From Cronobacter muytjensii ATCC 51329 (GTDB lineage Bacteria > Pseudomonadota > Gammaproteobacteria > Enterobacterales > Enterobacteriaceae): a DNA stretch of 64,000 nucleotides. Location of the stretch: assembly GCF_001277195.1 (NCBI RefSeq), contig NZ_CP012268.1, positions 496,001 to 560,000 on the forward strand, written 5' to 3'. The notes beneath the pieces are model-generated. The model saw nothing but the letters and a program-made list of their open reading frames with translations. It was not told where the DNA came from and did no database searches. The translations under genes and the position numbers were made by a program. Positions within the stretch are counted from its first letter, which is position 1. The number at the start of each line of letters is the position of its first letter. Positions 44,204 through 53,782 of the stretch are shown piece by piece.

Positions 44204-45457
44204 ATGTCAGGTTCCAGTCATCTTTTTAGTCGTCGCCAGCTGTTACAGGGCGCGGGGGCGATGTGGTTATTAAGCGTCAGTCAGGCAGGCCTGGCCGCGT
44301 CGGGCCAGGTTATCGCGGTGCGCGTCTGGCCTGCTTCCGCCTATACCCGCGTGACGCTGGAATCTAACCGTGTGCTGAAGTATCGCCAGTTTGCGCTGAG
44401 CAACCCGGAACGCATTGTGGTGGATCTGGAGGGCGTCAACCTGAACGCCGTGCTGAAAGGTGTCGGCAATCAGATCCGCGTCGACGATCCTTTTATAAAG
44501 TCCGCCCGCGTCGGTCAGTTCGATCCGAAAACCGTGCGCATGGTGTTTGAGCTGAAGAAAAACGTCACGCCGCATCTGTTCGCGCTGGCGCCAGTAGCGG
44601 AGTTTCGCGAGCGTCTGGTTATCGATCTCTACCCGGCCAACGGTGATAACGAGCAGGATCCGCTGCTGGCGCTGCTTGAAGATTACAACAAGGGCGAGCT
44701 GGACAAACAGGTGCCGCCTGCCACGAGCGGGCCGCAGCCGGGTAAAGCCGGGCGCGACCGCCCGATAGTTATCATGATTGACCCCGGCCACGGCGGGGAA
44801 GACCCCGGCGCGATCGGCAAATATAAGACCCGAGAGAAAGACGTGGTGTTACAAATCGCCCGCCGCCTGCGCGCGTTGATTGAAAAAGAAGCCAACATGA
44901 AGGCGTTTATGACGCGCAATGAAGATATTTTCATTCCGCTGAAGGTGCGCGTGGCGAAAGCGCAGAAGCAGCGCGCCGACCTGTTTGTCTCTATACACGC
45001 TGACGCCTTCACCAGCCGCGCTGCGCGGGGCTCATCGGTGTTTGCGCTCTCTACTAAAGGCGCGACCAGTACGGCGGCAAAATATCTGGCGCAAACCCAG
45101 AATGCCGCGGACCTTGTGGGCGGCGTGAGCAAAAGCGGCGACGTTTATCTCGATCACACCATGTTCGACATGGTGCAATCGCTGACTATCTCCGACAGCC
45201 TGAAGTTCGGCAAAGAAGTGCTGGGCCGTCTCGGGCGGGTGAACAAGCTGCATAAGAATAAAGTCGATCAGGCGGGCTTTGCCGTGCTGAAAGCACCGGA
45301 TATTCCGTCCATTCTGGTGGAAACCGCGTTTATCAGCAACGTAGAGGAAGAGCGCAAACTGCGTACCGCCGCGTTCCAGCAGGAAGTGGCGGAGTCGATT
45401 CTCGCGGGGATTAAAGCGTATTTCGCCGATGGCGGCACACTGGCAAGGCGCGGATAA
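44204..45457 (+). CDS. amiC: N-acetylmuramoyl-L-alanine amidase C
   Basis: 417 aa, Tat-exported amidase that splits septal peptidoglycan during cell separation, activated by NlpD. The N-terminus has the twin-arginine signal SRRQLLQGAGAMWLLSVSQAGLAA. An AMIN domain (about 35-135) targets the septum; the amidase_3 domain has zinc ligands in MIDPGHGGEDPGAIG, the Glu in TREKDVVLQIA-type region, and SIHADAF. The ATG at 44204 matches the E. coli start MSGS; an in-frame ATG 15 nt upstream is less likely. Confidence 0.95.
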   Translation: MSGSSHLFSRRQLLQGAGAMWLLSVSQAGLAASGQVIAVRVWPASAYTRVTLESNRVLKYRQFALSNPERIVVDLEGVNLNAVLKGVGNQIRVDDPFIKSARVGQFDPKTVRMVFELKKNVTPHLFALAPVAEFRERLVIDLYPANGDNEQDPLLALLEDYNKGELDKQVPPATSGPQPGKAGRDRPIVIMIDPGHGGEDPGAIGKYKTREKDVVLQIARRLRALIEKEANMKAFMTRNEDIFIPLKVRVAKAQKQRADLFVSIHADAFTSRAARGSSVFALSTKGATSTAAKYLAQTQNAADLVGGVSKSGDVYLDHTMFDMVQSLTISDSLKFGKEVLGRLGRVNKLHKNKVDQAGFAVLKAPDIPSILVETAFISNVEEERKLRTAAFQQEVAESILAGIKAYFADGGTLARRG

Positions 45458-45517
45458 CGCGCCTTTTTAACGTGCCGGAAGGCTTCAGGAATAGGTGGCT
45501 GGCTGAATTGCGGACAT

Positions 45518-45540
45518 AAAAAAACACCCGTCAGGGTGTT
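45518..45540 (-). terminator. Terminator of the tRNA-fMet unit
   Basis: On the minus strand AACACCC, TGAC loop, GGGTGTT followed by a run of T, 8 nt beyond the 3' end of the second tRNA gene to be transcribed. Confidence 0.85.
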
Positions 45541-45548
45541 CATTTTAT

Positions 45549-45625
<77 letters not shown>

Positions 45626-45666
45626 TCCGTCTTACTTCTTCACATTGTCGCGCCGTGCGCGTTAAT

Positions 45667-45743
<77 letters not shown>

Positions 45744-45946
45744 TCCGTGGATGCGCACTATACTCCGCTGAACTTTCGTTGCAACCTTTTTTTGAAACAA
45801 TAAGCTGAATCGGCGTCAGCTTGCTGAAATAGTATTCGTCTTGATGATTCTTTGACCCCGTTGTCCGTCTGAAGGGGCTTATGCGTTTCCTTGCGCCCGT
45901 CGGTTTGCTATCTTCGCCTGCGGACAGCGCAATAGCGGAGAGAGTC

Positions 45947-47044
45947 ATGAAAGGACGTTGGGCAAAATATCTGGCGGCAGGGGCGATGATTACGCTGCTG
46001 GCTGCCTGTTCCTCCAAACCGACCGATCGCGGTCAGCAATATAAAGACGGCAAATTCACGCAGCCGTTTTCGCTGGTAAACCAGCCGGACGCCGTCGGCG
46101 CGCCGATTAACGCCGGGGACTTCTCCGAACAGGTAGCGGCTATCCGCAGCGCCTCGCCACATCTTTTCGGCTCTCAGAGTAGCGTCTATAACGCGGTGCA
46201 GGAGTGGCTGCGCGCCGGCGGCGACACCCGCTCGTTGCGCCAGTTCGGCATCGACGCCTGGCAGATGGAAGGCGCAGATAACTACGGCAACGTTCAGTTT
46301 ACCGGCTACTACACGCCGGTCGTGCAGGCGCGCTACACGCGCCAGGGCGAGTTCCAGTACCCCATTTACCGCATGCCGCCCAAACGCGGACGTCTGCCGT
46401 CGCGCGCGCAGATTTACGCTGGCGCGCTGAGCGACAGCTACGTGCTGGCGTACAGCAACTCGCTGATGGATAACTTCATTATGGATGTGCAGGGCAGCGG
46501 CTATATCGATTTCGGCGACGGCCGGCCGCTGAACTTCTTCGCGTATGCCGGTAAAAATGGCCACCCTTACCGCAGCATCGGCAAAGTCCTTATCGATCGC
46601 GGCGAGGTGAAGCGAGAAGATATGTCGATGCAGGCGATCCGTCACTGGGGCGAAACCCACAGCGAGCAGGAGGTTCGCGCGCTGCTGGAGGAGAACCCGT
46701 CTTTCGTCTTCTTTAAACCGCAGAATTACGCGCCGGTGAAAGGCGCGAGTGGCGTGCCGCTCATAGGCCGGGCGTCGGTCGCCTCCGACCGCTCGATTAT
46801 TCCGGCGGGCACGACGCTGCTTGCGGAAGTGCCGCTGCTGGACAATAACGGCAAGTTCAACGGACAATATGAGTTGCGCCTTATGGTGGCGCTGGATGTC
46901 GGCGGCGCGATTAAAGGCCAGCACTTCGACATTTATCAGGGGATCGGGCCTGACGCCGGTCACCGTGCAGGCTGGTATAATCATTATGGCCGCGTCTGGG
47001 TGTTGAAAACCGCGCCGGGCGCGGGCAACGTATTCAGCGGCTAA
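45947..47044 (+). CDS. mltA: Membrane-bound lytic murein transglycosylase A
   Basis: 365-aa outer-membrane lipoprotein that cleaves glycan strands of murein to 1,6-anhydro ends. The signal peptide ends in the lipobox LAAC-SSKPTDRG. The MltA barrel (about 100-270) includes GYYTPVVQARYTRQGEFQYPIYRMPP, and the 3D domain near the C-terminus has GPDAGHRAGWYNHYGRVWVLK and the catalytic Asp region VALDVGGAIKGQHFDIY. ATG at 45947 gives the E. coli length; an earlier ATG at 45881 was rejected as it precedes the signal peptide. Confidence 0.95.
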   Translation: MKGRWAKYLAAGAMITLLAACSSKPTDRGQQYKDGKFTQPFSLVNQPDAVGAPINAGDFSEQVAAIRSASPHLFGSQSSVYNAVQEWLRAGGDTRSLRQFGIDAWQMEGADNYGNVQFTGYYTPVVQARYTRQGEFQYPIYRMPPKRGRLPSRAQIYAGALSDSYVLAYSNSLMDNFIMDVQGSGYIDFGDGRPLNFFAYAGKNGHPYRSIGKVLIDRGEVKREDMSMQAIRHWGETHSEQEVRALLEENPSFVFFKPQNYAPVKGASGVPLIGRASVASDRSIIPAGTTLLAEVPLLDNNGKFNGQYELRLMVALDVGGAIKGQHFDIYQGIGPDAGHRAGWYNHYGRVWVLKTAPGAGNVFSG

Positions 47045-47110
47045 ACAGGCTATTCTGAACATCTTGTCGCCCGCCAGCGCTGCGCTGGCCGGGCCTGCGG
47101 ATTACTGAAC

Positions 47111-47139
47111 AAGGGTGAGGGAGAACTCTCACCCTTTTT
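47111..47139 (+). terminator. Terminator after mltA
   Basis: AAGGGTGAG and CTCACCCTTTTT enclose an 8-nt loop, 66 bp after the mltA stop. A second GC-rich hairpin (CCAGCGC/GCGCTGG, 47074-47088) lies between and may add stability. Confidence 0.85.
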
Positions 47140-47153
47140 ACATCTGAGGATTT

Positions 47154-47963
47154 ATGGCTGTAGTTATCACAGACGCCTGGCGCAGCCGCTTTGGCGGCAC
47201 GGCCCGTTTATATGGCGAAGCGGCGTTGCAGCTTTTTGCTGACGCGCATGTGTGCGTGGTCGGTATCGGCGGCGTCGGCTCATGGGCGGCGGAAGCGCTG
47301 GCGCGTACCGGCATCGGCGCGATTACGCTGATTGATATGGATGACGTCTGCGTCACCAATACCAATCGTCAAATTCATGCACTGCGCGATACAGTGGGAC
47401 AGGCGAAATCAGACGTGATGGCCGAGCGTATTCGCCAGATTAACCCCGAGTGCCGCGTTACCGTTATCGATGATTTCGTCACCGTCGATAACGTGGCGCA
47501 ATACCTGAGCGCCGGTTTTAGCTATGTCATTGACGCCATTGACAGCGTGCGGCCCAAAGCGGCACTGATCGCCTGGTGCCGTCGCAATAAAATTCCGCTG
47601 GTGACCACCGGTGGGGCGGGCGGGCAGACAGACCCGACGCAGATCCAGGTGGCGGATCTGGCCAAAACTATTCAGGATCCGCTGGCGGCGAAACTGCGCG
47701 AGCGGCTGAAAAGCGACTTCGGCGTAGTGAAAAACAGCAAAGGGAAGCTTGGGGTGGATTGCGTTTTCTCCACCGAAGCGCTGGTTTACCCGCAGGCCGA
47801 CGGCTCGGTATGCGCGATGAAAAGCACGGCGGAAGGGCCGAAGCGCATGGATTGCGCCTCCGGCTTTGGCGCGGCGACGATGGTAACCGCCACGTTTGGG
47901 TTTGTGGCGGTGTCGCATGCGTTGAAGAAAATGATGGCGAAAGCGGCGCGCAGCGCCGGTTAG
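47154..47963 (+). CDS. tcdA: tRNA threonylcarbamoyladenosine dehydratase
   Basis: 269-aa E1-like enzyme (formerly CsdL/YgdL) that cyclises t6A at position 37 of ANN-decoding tRNAs using ATP and sulfur relay from CsdA-CsdE. The nucleotide-binding motif VCVVGIGGVGSWAAEALARTGIG is at about 34-56 and the adenylation residues in DDVCVTNTNRQIHAL follow. The C-terminal helix is basic. Its stop codon abuts that of the convergent csdE with no base between. Confidence 0.94.
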   Translation: MAVVITDAWRSRFGGTARLYGEAALQLFADAHVCVVGIGGVGSWAAEALARTGIGAITLIDMDDVCVTNTNRQIHALRDTVGQAKSDVMAERIRQINPECRVTVIDDFVTVDNVAQYLSAGFSYVIDAIDSVRPKAALIAWCRRNKIPLVTTGGAGGQTDPTQIQVADLAKTIQDPLAAKLRERLKSDFGVVKNSKGKLGVDCVFSTEALVYPQADGSVCAMKSTAEGPKRMDCASGFGAATMVTATFGFVAVSHALKKMMAKAARSAG

Positions 47964-48407
47964 TCACACGCGGCGGGCGATGTCCTGAACGGCCTGCGCC
48001 AGCGCGGCCAGCCCCTGGCTGCGCGAGGCGCTGAGCTGGGCGCGCAGCCCTAACTCATCAAATAACGCCAGCGGATCTTCCGCCTGCAATTGCTGCGGCG
48101 TTTTGCCCTCGACGGCGGTGAGCAACACCGCCAGCAGGCCCCTCACGATGCGCCCCTCGCTGTCGCCGTAAAAGTGCAGGCCGCCGTCTGGTTGCGTTTC
48201 ATGGCCGAGCCAGACCCGGTTTTCACAGCCGGGGATCTCCATCGCCTGCTGCTTTAACGACTCCGGCAGCGCCGGAAGCTGTTTGCCCAACAGGATCAGC
48301 TGGCGATATTTATCTTCCCACTGGGTGAGCGGGCCAAACGTCTGACGCAGCGTGTCGGGCATTATTGTGATGCCGAACGGATGCCCGGCCAGATAAGCAG
48401 TTGTCAT
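47964..48407 (-). CDS. csdE: Sulfur acceptor CsdE
   Basis: 147 aa, SufE family. Accepts persulfide sulfur from CsdA on the Cys in IPGCENRVWLG (about residue 61) and passes it on. It starts immediately after the csdA stop (TAA then ATG), so the pair is coupled. Convergent with tcdA, its downstream partner. Confidence 0.93.
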   Translation of the reverse strand: MTTAYLAGHPFGITIMPDTLRQTFGPLTQWEDKYRQLILLGKQLPALPESLKQQAMEIPGCENRVWLGHETQPDGGLHFYGDSEGRIVRGLLAVLLTAVEGKTPQQLQAEDPLALFDELGLRAQLSASRSQGLAALAQAVQDIARRV

Positions 48408-49610
48408 TTAATCCACCAGTATGTCGAGAGCACGATCGATAGCGGCGATAAGCGCGTCGACGTCGCGTTGCGTGTTGTAAGGCGCGAACGAGGCGCGTAG
48501 CGTGCCGCTGACGCCAAGCGCCGCCAGCAGCGGCTGCGCGCAGTGCTGACCCGCACGCAGCGCGATGCCCGATTCCGCAAGCAGCGTCACCAGATCGCTG
48601 TGGTGTACGCCTGCGAAATCAAACGCCAGCAGGCTGGAATCCTGGCAGCGGAATGAGCGAAAGCCCGGGCGCGTTGACAGTTGCGCTTCGGCAAGCGTTG
48701 CGAGCCCGCGGCTGTAGCGCTCGGCTTGTTCCAGATCTATCTCCTCAAGCCAGGCGAGCGCGGCGCTGAGCCCGATAACGCCCGCGACGTTTGGCGTGCC
48801 TGCCTCAAAACGGTACGGCACCGGCTGGGTTTTAAAACCCTCGAATGACACTTCGGTGACCATCTTTCCACCGCCGAGCCACGGCGACATTTGCTCAAGC
48901 AGTTCGGTTTTGCCATACAGCACGCCGATGCCCGTCGGGCCATAGAGTTTGTGGCCGGAGAAGGCGTAGAAGTCGATGTCCAGCGCCTGGACGTCAGGCG
49001 GGCAGTGAACCACACCCTGCGCGCCGTCGACCACCACTACCACATCTGCGGCATGGGCGAGCGCGATAGCGCGGGCGAGATCCGGACAACCGCCGGTGAC
49101 ATTAGACATCTGGCCCAGTGCCAGCAGGCGAGTACGCGCGTTTATCAGCGCAGGCAGCATCGTCAGATCGGGCAGGCGATCGGCGCCTGTCGGGAGTTTG
49201 ACGACCTTCGCGCCGGTCTGCTCCGCGACCATCAGCCACGGCACCAGGTTCGCGTGGTGCTCCGCTTCGCTGACGATAATCTCATCGCCGGGCGCAAGGC
49301 GCGGGCGGGCGTAGCACTGGGCGATAATATTGATGGATTCCGTCGTGCCGCGCGTCCAGACGATATCGCGGCTGTCAGGCGCGTTAATGAAGCGTGCGAC
49401 GCTGTCGCGGGCGGCTTCATAACGCGCAGTGAGGCGCTGCGCTTCGGCAAACTGGCTACGGTGGACATTTCCCGCGCTCAGCGAATAGAACTGCTGGCTG
49501 GCTTCAATAACCGCCACCGGTTTGAGGGCCGTGGCGGCGCTGTCGAGATAAACGGCGTCGTTCAGCGAGGGAAACTGCGCACGAAAAACAGCGGGACTGA
49601 ATGCTTTCAT
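48408..49610 (-). CDS. csdA: Cysteine desulfurase CsdA
   Basis: 400-aa PLP enzyme (NifS/SufS class) that takes sulfur from cysteine or cysteine sulfinate. The PLP Lys is in FYAFSGHKLYGPTGIG (about residue 222), the catalytic Cys in ALRAGQHCAQPLL (about 358). The ATG at 49608-49610 gives MKAFSPAVFRAQFPSL as in relatives; an in-frame start at 49646 would add 12 residues. Forms csdA-csdE. Confidence 0.94.
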   Translation of the reverse strand: MKAFSPAVFRAQFPSLNDAVYLDSAATALKPVAVIEASQQFYSLSAGNVHRSQFAEAQRLTARYEAARDSVARFINAPDSRDIVWTRGTTESINIIAQCYARPRLAPGDEIIVSEAEHHANLVPWLMVAEQTGAKVVKLPTGADRLPDLTMLPALINARTRLLALGQMSNVTGGCPDLARAIALAHAADVVVVVDGAQGVVHCPPDVQALDIDFYAFSGHKLYGPTGIGVLYGKTELLEQMSPWLGGGKMVTEVSFEGFKTQPVPYRFEAGTPNVAGVIGLSAALAWLEEIDLEQAERYSRGLATLAEAQLSTRPGFRSFRCQDSSLLAFDFAGVHHSDLVTLLAESGIALRAGQHCAQPLLAALGVSGTLRASFAPYNTQRDVDALIAAIDRALDILVD

Positions 49611-49802
49611 GATACTCCTCTTTCCAATCCTCCGATCGTGGCTCATTTAACGCACGTAAACAAGGCTATTGATAACCATCGGATAAGTCTGTTTATTCTG
49701 GCAATCGGATGAAAGCAGGTTATGCTGAATAGTGTTAGGTGAATATTTCAGCCTGTTAGCAGACGAAGTTTACATAGCATTAAACTCTAAAGGAGAAGAA
49801 CC

Positions 49803-50030
49803 ATGAATAAACTTGCCGCTGTAGTATCAGCATGCATGATGACTTTTGCTCTGAGCGCCTGTTCCGGTCCTAACTATGTGATGCACACCAACGACGGTCG
49901 TTCCATTGTGACCGACGGGAAACCGAAAACTGACGATGATACCGGCATGATTAAATATAAAGATGCCAACGGTAATCAGCAGCAGATCAACCGTACCGAC
50001 GTGAAAGAGATGGTTGCGCTGGAGAAATAA
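49803..50030 (+). CDS. ygdI: Small lipoprotein YgdI (DUF903)
   Basis: 75-aa lipoprotein with signal peptide MNKLAAVVSACMMTFALSAC and lipobox LSAC-SGPNY. The mature domain (VMHTNDGRSIVTDGKPKTDDDTGMIKYKDANGNQQQINR) is a paralogue of YgdR at the other end of this window. AAAGGAG at 49790-49796 precedes the ATG. Function unknown. The gcvB terminator lies directly downstream on the other strand. Confidence 0.92.
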   Translation: MNKLAAVVSACMMTFALSACSGPNYVMHTNDGRSIVTDGKPKTDDDTGMIKYKDANGNQQQINRTDVKEMVALEK

Positions 50031-50040
50031 TCGCGCAGGC

Positions 50041-50243
50041 AAAAAAAAGCACCGCAAAGTGCGGTGCTACATTAATCACTATGGACAGACAGGGTAAATG
50101 TACAGGAAGTGAAAAGAGTAGCGTAGCTACGATGGTCTGAATCGCAGACCAAATGCAAACACAACAACACAACATCACAACCGTAAGCCAAAAGCCCTCC
50201 AGAACTCTCATTCCTAAAGACTTTTCGTTCCGGCTCAGGAAGT
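50041..50243 (-). ncRNA. gcvB: GcvB small RNA
   Basis: About 203 nt, Hfq-dependent repressor of many amino-acid and peptide transporter mRNAs. The 5' end ACTTCCTGAGCCGGAACG and the GU-rich seed region R1 (TGTTGTGTTGTTGTGTTTGC) are the conserved parts of enterobacterial GcvB. The 3' end is the AGCACCGC...GCGGTGCT hairpin followed by eight T on the minus strand. It is divergent from its activator gene gcvA, as in E. coli. Confidence 0.96.
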
Positions 50244-50249
50244 GCCGCC

Positions 50250-50278
50250 ACTATAGGTATTTGCTGGTGTAACCTCAA
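50250..50278 (-). promoter_or_regulatory. gcvB promoter
   Basis: On the minus strand TTGAGG (50273-50278), a 17-bp spacer, and TATAGT (50250-50255), 6 nt before the sRNA start at 50243. It lies in the gcvB-gcvA spacer where GcvA is known to act in E. coli. Confidence 0.85.
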
Positions 50279-50370
50279 CGGACAAATTATAATGGCTCAG
50301 ATAAAAAAAACTAATGGGTGACAACTTGTTTCTCGTTTGTTAATACGCATTTACACATAAGCCAAACATC

Positions 50371-51288
50371 ATGTCCAAGCGATTACCGCCGTTAAACGCA
50401 TTACGTGTTTTTGATGCCGCCGCGCGCCATTTGAGCTTTACCAAAGCTGCCGAAGAGCTCTTTGTCACCCAGGCTGCCGTCAGCCATCAAATTAAATCAT
50501 TAGAAGATTTTCTGGGGCTGAAACTCTTTCGCCGACGCAACCGTTCTCTTCTTTTAACCGAAGAAGGGCAGAGCTATTTCCAGGATATCAAAGAGATTTT
50601 CTCTCAGTTGACGGAAGCGACGCGCAAACTGCAAGCGCGCAGCGCAAAAGGCGCGCTCACGGTCAGCCTGCTGCCAAGTTTCGCCATCCACTGGCTGGTG
50701 CCGCGCCTTTCGAGTTTCAACAGCAGCTGGCCGGGCATTGACGTGCGTATTCAGGCGGTCGACAGACAGGAAGATAAGCTTGCCGATGACGTGGATGTGG
50801 CGATTTTCTACGGTCGCGGCAACTGGCCGGGGCTGCGGGTGGAAAAGCTTTATGCGGAATATCTGCTGCCGGTCTGTTCGCCCCTGCTGCTCACGGGCGA
50901 TAAGCCGTTAAAGGCCCCGGAAGATTTGGCCCGCCACACGCTTCTGCATGACGCGTCGCGCCGCGACTGGCAAACTTATACGCGCCAGCTCGGTCTTAAT
51001 CATATTAATGTCCAGCAGGGGCCGATTTTCAGCCACAGCGCGATGGTGTTGCAGGCAGCGATACACGGCCAGGGCGTGGCGCTCGCCAATAATGTCATGG
51101 CCCAGACGGAAATTGAAGCAGGCCGACTGGTCTGTCCGTTCAATGATGTGCTGGTGAGTAAAAATGCCTTTTATCTGGTTTGTCATGACAGCCAAGCAGA
51201 ACTGGGTAAAATAGCGGCTTTTCGACAATGGATACTGGCGAAAGCGGCGAGCGAGCAAGAAAAATTCCGTTTTCGCTATGAACAATAA
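50371..51288 (+). CDS. gcvA: GcvA, regulator of the glycine cleavage system
   Basis: 305-aa LysR-family regulator that activates gcvTHP with glycine and represses it with purines, and activates gcvB. The helix-turn-helix reads LSFTKAAEELFVTQAAVSHQIKSLEDFLG (about 21-49). Full-length similarity to E. coli GcvA. Divergent from gcvB across a 127-bp spacer. Confidence 0.95.
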   Translation: MSKRLPPLNALRVFDAAARHLSFTKAAEELFVTQAAVSHQIKSLEDFLGLKLFRRRNRSLLLTEEGQSYFQDIKEIFSQLTEATRKLQARSAKGALTVSLLPSFAIHWLVPRLSSFNSSWPGIDVRIQAVDRQEDKLADDVDVAIFYGRGNWPGLRVEKLYAEYLLPVCSPLLLTGDKPLKAPEDLARHTLLHDASRRDWQTYTRQLGLNHINVQQGPIFSHSAMVLQAAIHGQGVALANNVMAQTEIEAGRLVCPFNDVLVSKNAFYLVCHDSQAELGKIAAFRQWILAKAASEQEKFRFRYEQ

Positions 51289-51333
51289 CGATGATCCGCG
51301 CGCGTCTGGCGCGCCTTACTGTAGGGTTACATC

Positions 51334-51729
51334 ATGACCAGCCGTTTTATGCTGATTTTCGCCTCAATCAGTGGCTTTGTTTTCGTTGCGCTGGGCGCCT
51401 TTGGCGCGCATGTATTACGTCAAACCCTCGGCGCTGCTGAGATGGGCTGGATACAAACCGGCCTTGAGTATCAGGCGTTTCATACGCTGGCGATTTTGGG
51501 ACTGGCGGTTGCGATGCAGCGGCGCATCAGCATCTGGTTTTACTGGAGCAGCGTGTTCCTGGCGCTCGGTACGGTACTTTTTAGCGGCAGCCTCTATTGT
51601 CTGGCGCTTTCCCATCTGCATTTATGGGCCTTCGTTACGCCGGTCGGCGGCGTAAGTTTTCTGGCCGGTTGGGTATTAATGTTAATTGGCGCGGTGCGTC
51701 TGAAGCGTAAAGGTTCGGTTCATGAATAA
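51334..51729 (+). CDS. ygdD: Small inner-membrane protein YgdD (DUF423)
   Basis: 131 aa with four membrane segments; DUF423 hallmarks include GALGAFGAHVLRQ-like (here VALGAFGAHVLRQTL) and YQAFHTLAILGLAV. Function unknown; widely conserved. It overlaps rlmM by 8 bp, so the two are translated together. Confidence 0.9.
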   Translation: MTSRFMLIFASISGFVFVALGAFGAHVLRQTLGAAEMGWIQTGLEYQAFHTLAILGLAVAMQRRISIWFYWSSVFLALGTVLFSGSLYCLALSHLHLWAFVTPVGGVSFLAGWVLMLIGAVRLKRKGSVHE

Positions 51730-52822
51730 GGTCATTTTGTACTGCCGTCAGGGTTTTGAGAAAGAGTGCGCGGCAGAGATAACCGACAAAGCAGCGCAGC
51801 AAGGCGTTTTTGGTTTCGCCCGCGTGAAAGAAAACAGCGGCTATGTGATTTTCGAATGTTATCAGGCTGAAGAGGCCGATAAGCTCGCGCGTGACCTGCC
51901 GTTTAGCTCGCTGATTTTTGCCCGCCAGATGTTCGTGGCAGGCGAGCTTTTGCAGAATCTGCCGCCGGAAGATCGCGTCACGCCGATTGTCGGCATGTTG
52001 CAAGGCGTAGTGGAAAAAGGCGGTGAGCTGCGCGTTGAAGTGGCTGATACCAACGAAAGCAAAGAGCTGATGAAGTTCTGCCGCAAATTTACCGTCCCGC
52101 TGCGCGCCGCGCTTCGTGAGGCGAAGATCCTCGCGAATTTTGAAACGCCCAAACGCCCGGTCGTGCATGTGTTTTTCATCGCGCCTGGCTGCTGCTACGC
52201 GGGCTATTCGTATACCAACAATAACTCGCCATTCTATATGGGCATCCCGCGTCTGAAGTTTCCGGCGGACGCGCCGAGCCGCTCGACGCTGAAGCTTGAA
52301 GAGGCGTTCCATGTGTTTATTCCGGCGGATGAGTGGGATGAGCGCCTTGCCAACGGCATGTATGCGGTGGATCTGGGGGCGTGCCCCGGCGGCTGGACGT
52401 ATCAGCTGGTGAAACGCAACATGTGGGTGTCATCCGTGGATAATGGCCCGATGGCGCAGAGCCTGATGGATACCGGGCAGGTGACGTGGCTGCGTGAAGA
52501 CGGGTTTAAATACCGCCCGACTCGCAGCAATATCACATGGATGGTGTGTGACATGGTGGAAAAACCGGCTAAAGTAGCGGCACTGATGGCGCAGTGGCTG
52601 GTCAACGGCTGGTGTCGCGAAACTATTTTCAACCTCAAGCTGCCGATGAAAAAGCGCTATGAAGAGGTGTCGCAGAATATCGCCTCGATTCAGGAACAAC
52701 TGGACGCGCATGGCATTAACGCGCAGATCCAGGCGCGCCAGCTCTATCACGACCGCGAGGAAGTAACCGTTCACGTGCGCCGCTGGTGGGCTGCCGTCGG
52801 CGGGCGTCGCGACGAGCGATAA
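51722..52822 (+). CDS. rlmM: 23S rRNA 2'-O-ribose methyltransferase RlmM (C2498)
   Basis: 366 aa. An N-terminal THUMP domain (about 1-160) binds rRNA; the Rossmann methyltransferase has the SAM loop DLGACPGGWTYQLVKR (about 220-235) and the catalytic K-D-K-E residues around WMVCDMVEKP and NLKLPMKKRYEE. Matches E. coli RlmM (YgdE) in length. Cotranscribed with ygdD. Confidence 0.94.
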   Translation: MNKVILYCRQGFEKECAAEITDKAAQQGVFGFARVKENSGYVIFECYQAEEADKLARDLPFSSLIFARQMFVAGELLQNLPPEDRVTPIVGMLQGVVEKGGELRVEVADTNESKELMKFCRKFTVPLRAALREAKILANFETPKRPVVHVFFIAPGCCYAGYSYTNNNSPFYMGIPRLKFPADAPSRSTLKLEEAFHVFIPADEWDERLANGMYAVDLGACPGGWTYQLVKRNMWVSSVDNGPMAQSLMDTGQVTWLREDGFKYRPTRSNITWMVCDMVEKPAKVAALMAQWLVNGWCRETIFNLKLPMKKRYEEVSQNIASIQEQLDAHGINAQIQARQLYHDREEVTVHVRRWWAAVGGRRDER

Positions 52823-52896
52823 GCGCCAGTTTTCCCGGCATAGAGGATTATAAGGCGGTTAAGCGAGAGCTTATCCGCCTTTTTAATGCCGCGGAA

Positions 52897-53652
52897 TTAG
52901 CCCTGCAACCGCAACTGCTGCAAATTCCCGTCGAGCTGCAAGTCGGTTTTCAGCGTCGCGACCTGACGGCAGATAAACGCGCTTTCACGGTGCGATTCGA
53001 GCTTTTTACGCCACTTCTCCGGTACCTCGTCGAGCCGTTGGTAGAGGGTTTCCAGCGTGCCGAAATCATTAATTAACTGCGTGGCGCTTTTCGGCCCAAT
53101 CCCCGCGACACCCGGTATTTTCGAACTGCTGATCCCGGCAAGCCCCCAGAAATCCGCCAGCCTTTCTGGCGCGACACCATATTCCCTGGCGATAAACGGC
53201 GCATCCAGCCAGCGCTTCTGAAAATAGTCGCGAATGCGAATTTCCGGACGCAGTAGCTGACAGTAGCCCTTATCGGTCGACACAATCGTCGCCTCATGGC
53301 CTGCGGCGGCGACTTTCACGGCGAGCGTGGCGGCGAGATCGTCGGCTTCGTTACCCTCGACATGCCAGCAGGGGACGCCACGGCGGGTAAACGCCTCGCG
53401 CAATGCAGGCATCTCCTGATGGAGATCCTCAGGCATCGGGGGGCGCCCGGCTTTGTAGTCTGGCAGGAGTTGATGACGCCAGCCCTGCGCGCGGGCTTCA
53501 TCATCAAACACCGCGACGGCGTGCGTCGGCTGGCTGTTGCCCAGCAGTTGCTCCAGCGCATGCAGGCAGGTATCGACACACGGCGTTCCCTGCACCGCGT
53601 GTATCCGGCGGATCAGGTTGAGCGCATCGACAATCAGCAAATGAACAGGCAT
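52897..53652 (-). CDS. xni: Flap endonuclease Xni (ExoIX)
   Basis: 251-aa 5'-nuclease-like protein related to the 5' domain of DNA polymerase I. Acidic residues of the metal site are in LIVDALN, EGNEADDLAATLA and STDKGYCQLL, and the helix-hairpin-helix with the K+ site is GIGPKSATQLI. Like E. coli Xni it seems to lack part of the second metal site. Convergent with rlmM. Confidence 0.92.
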   Translation of the reverse strand: MPVHLLIVDALNLIRRIHAVQGTPCVDTCLHALEQLLGNSQPTHAVAVFDDEARAQGWRHQLLPDYKAGRPPMPEDLHQEMPALREAFTRRGVPCWHVEGNEADDLAATLAVKVAAAGHEATIVSTDKGYCQLLRPEIRIRDYFQKRWLDAPFIAREYGVAPERLADFWGLAGISSSKIPGVAGIGPKSATQLINDFGTLETLYQRLDEVPEKWRKKLESHRESAFICRQVATLKTDLQLDGNLQQLRLQG

Positions 53653-53745
53653 GGCGGCTTACCTTGCGAACGTAAGAAGCCGTTACCGTAACATTTTCGG
53701 CATACGCTCACCAGAAAGGGGTGAGGATTCAGGAAGATAACGCGC

Positions 53746-53771
53746 AAAAAACCGCCCTGTTCACAGGGCGG
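53746..53771 (-). terminator. Terminator after sdaB
   Basis: On the minus strand CCGCCCTG, TGAA loop, CAGGGCGG followed by TTTTTT, 12 bp after the sdaB stop. Confidence 0.9.
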
Positions 53772-53782
53772 CGAGGGAGGGA

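Noticed and set aside
47074..47088. REP-like palindrome after mltA
   Set aside because: A short CCAGCGC/GCGCTGG hairpin, but not the known REP consensus and no second copy recognised in the window.
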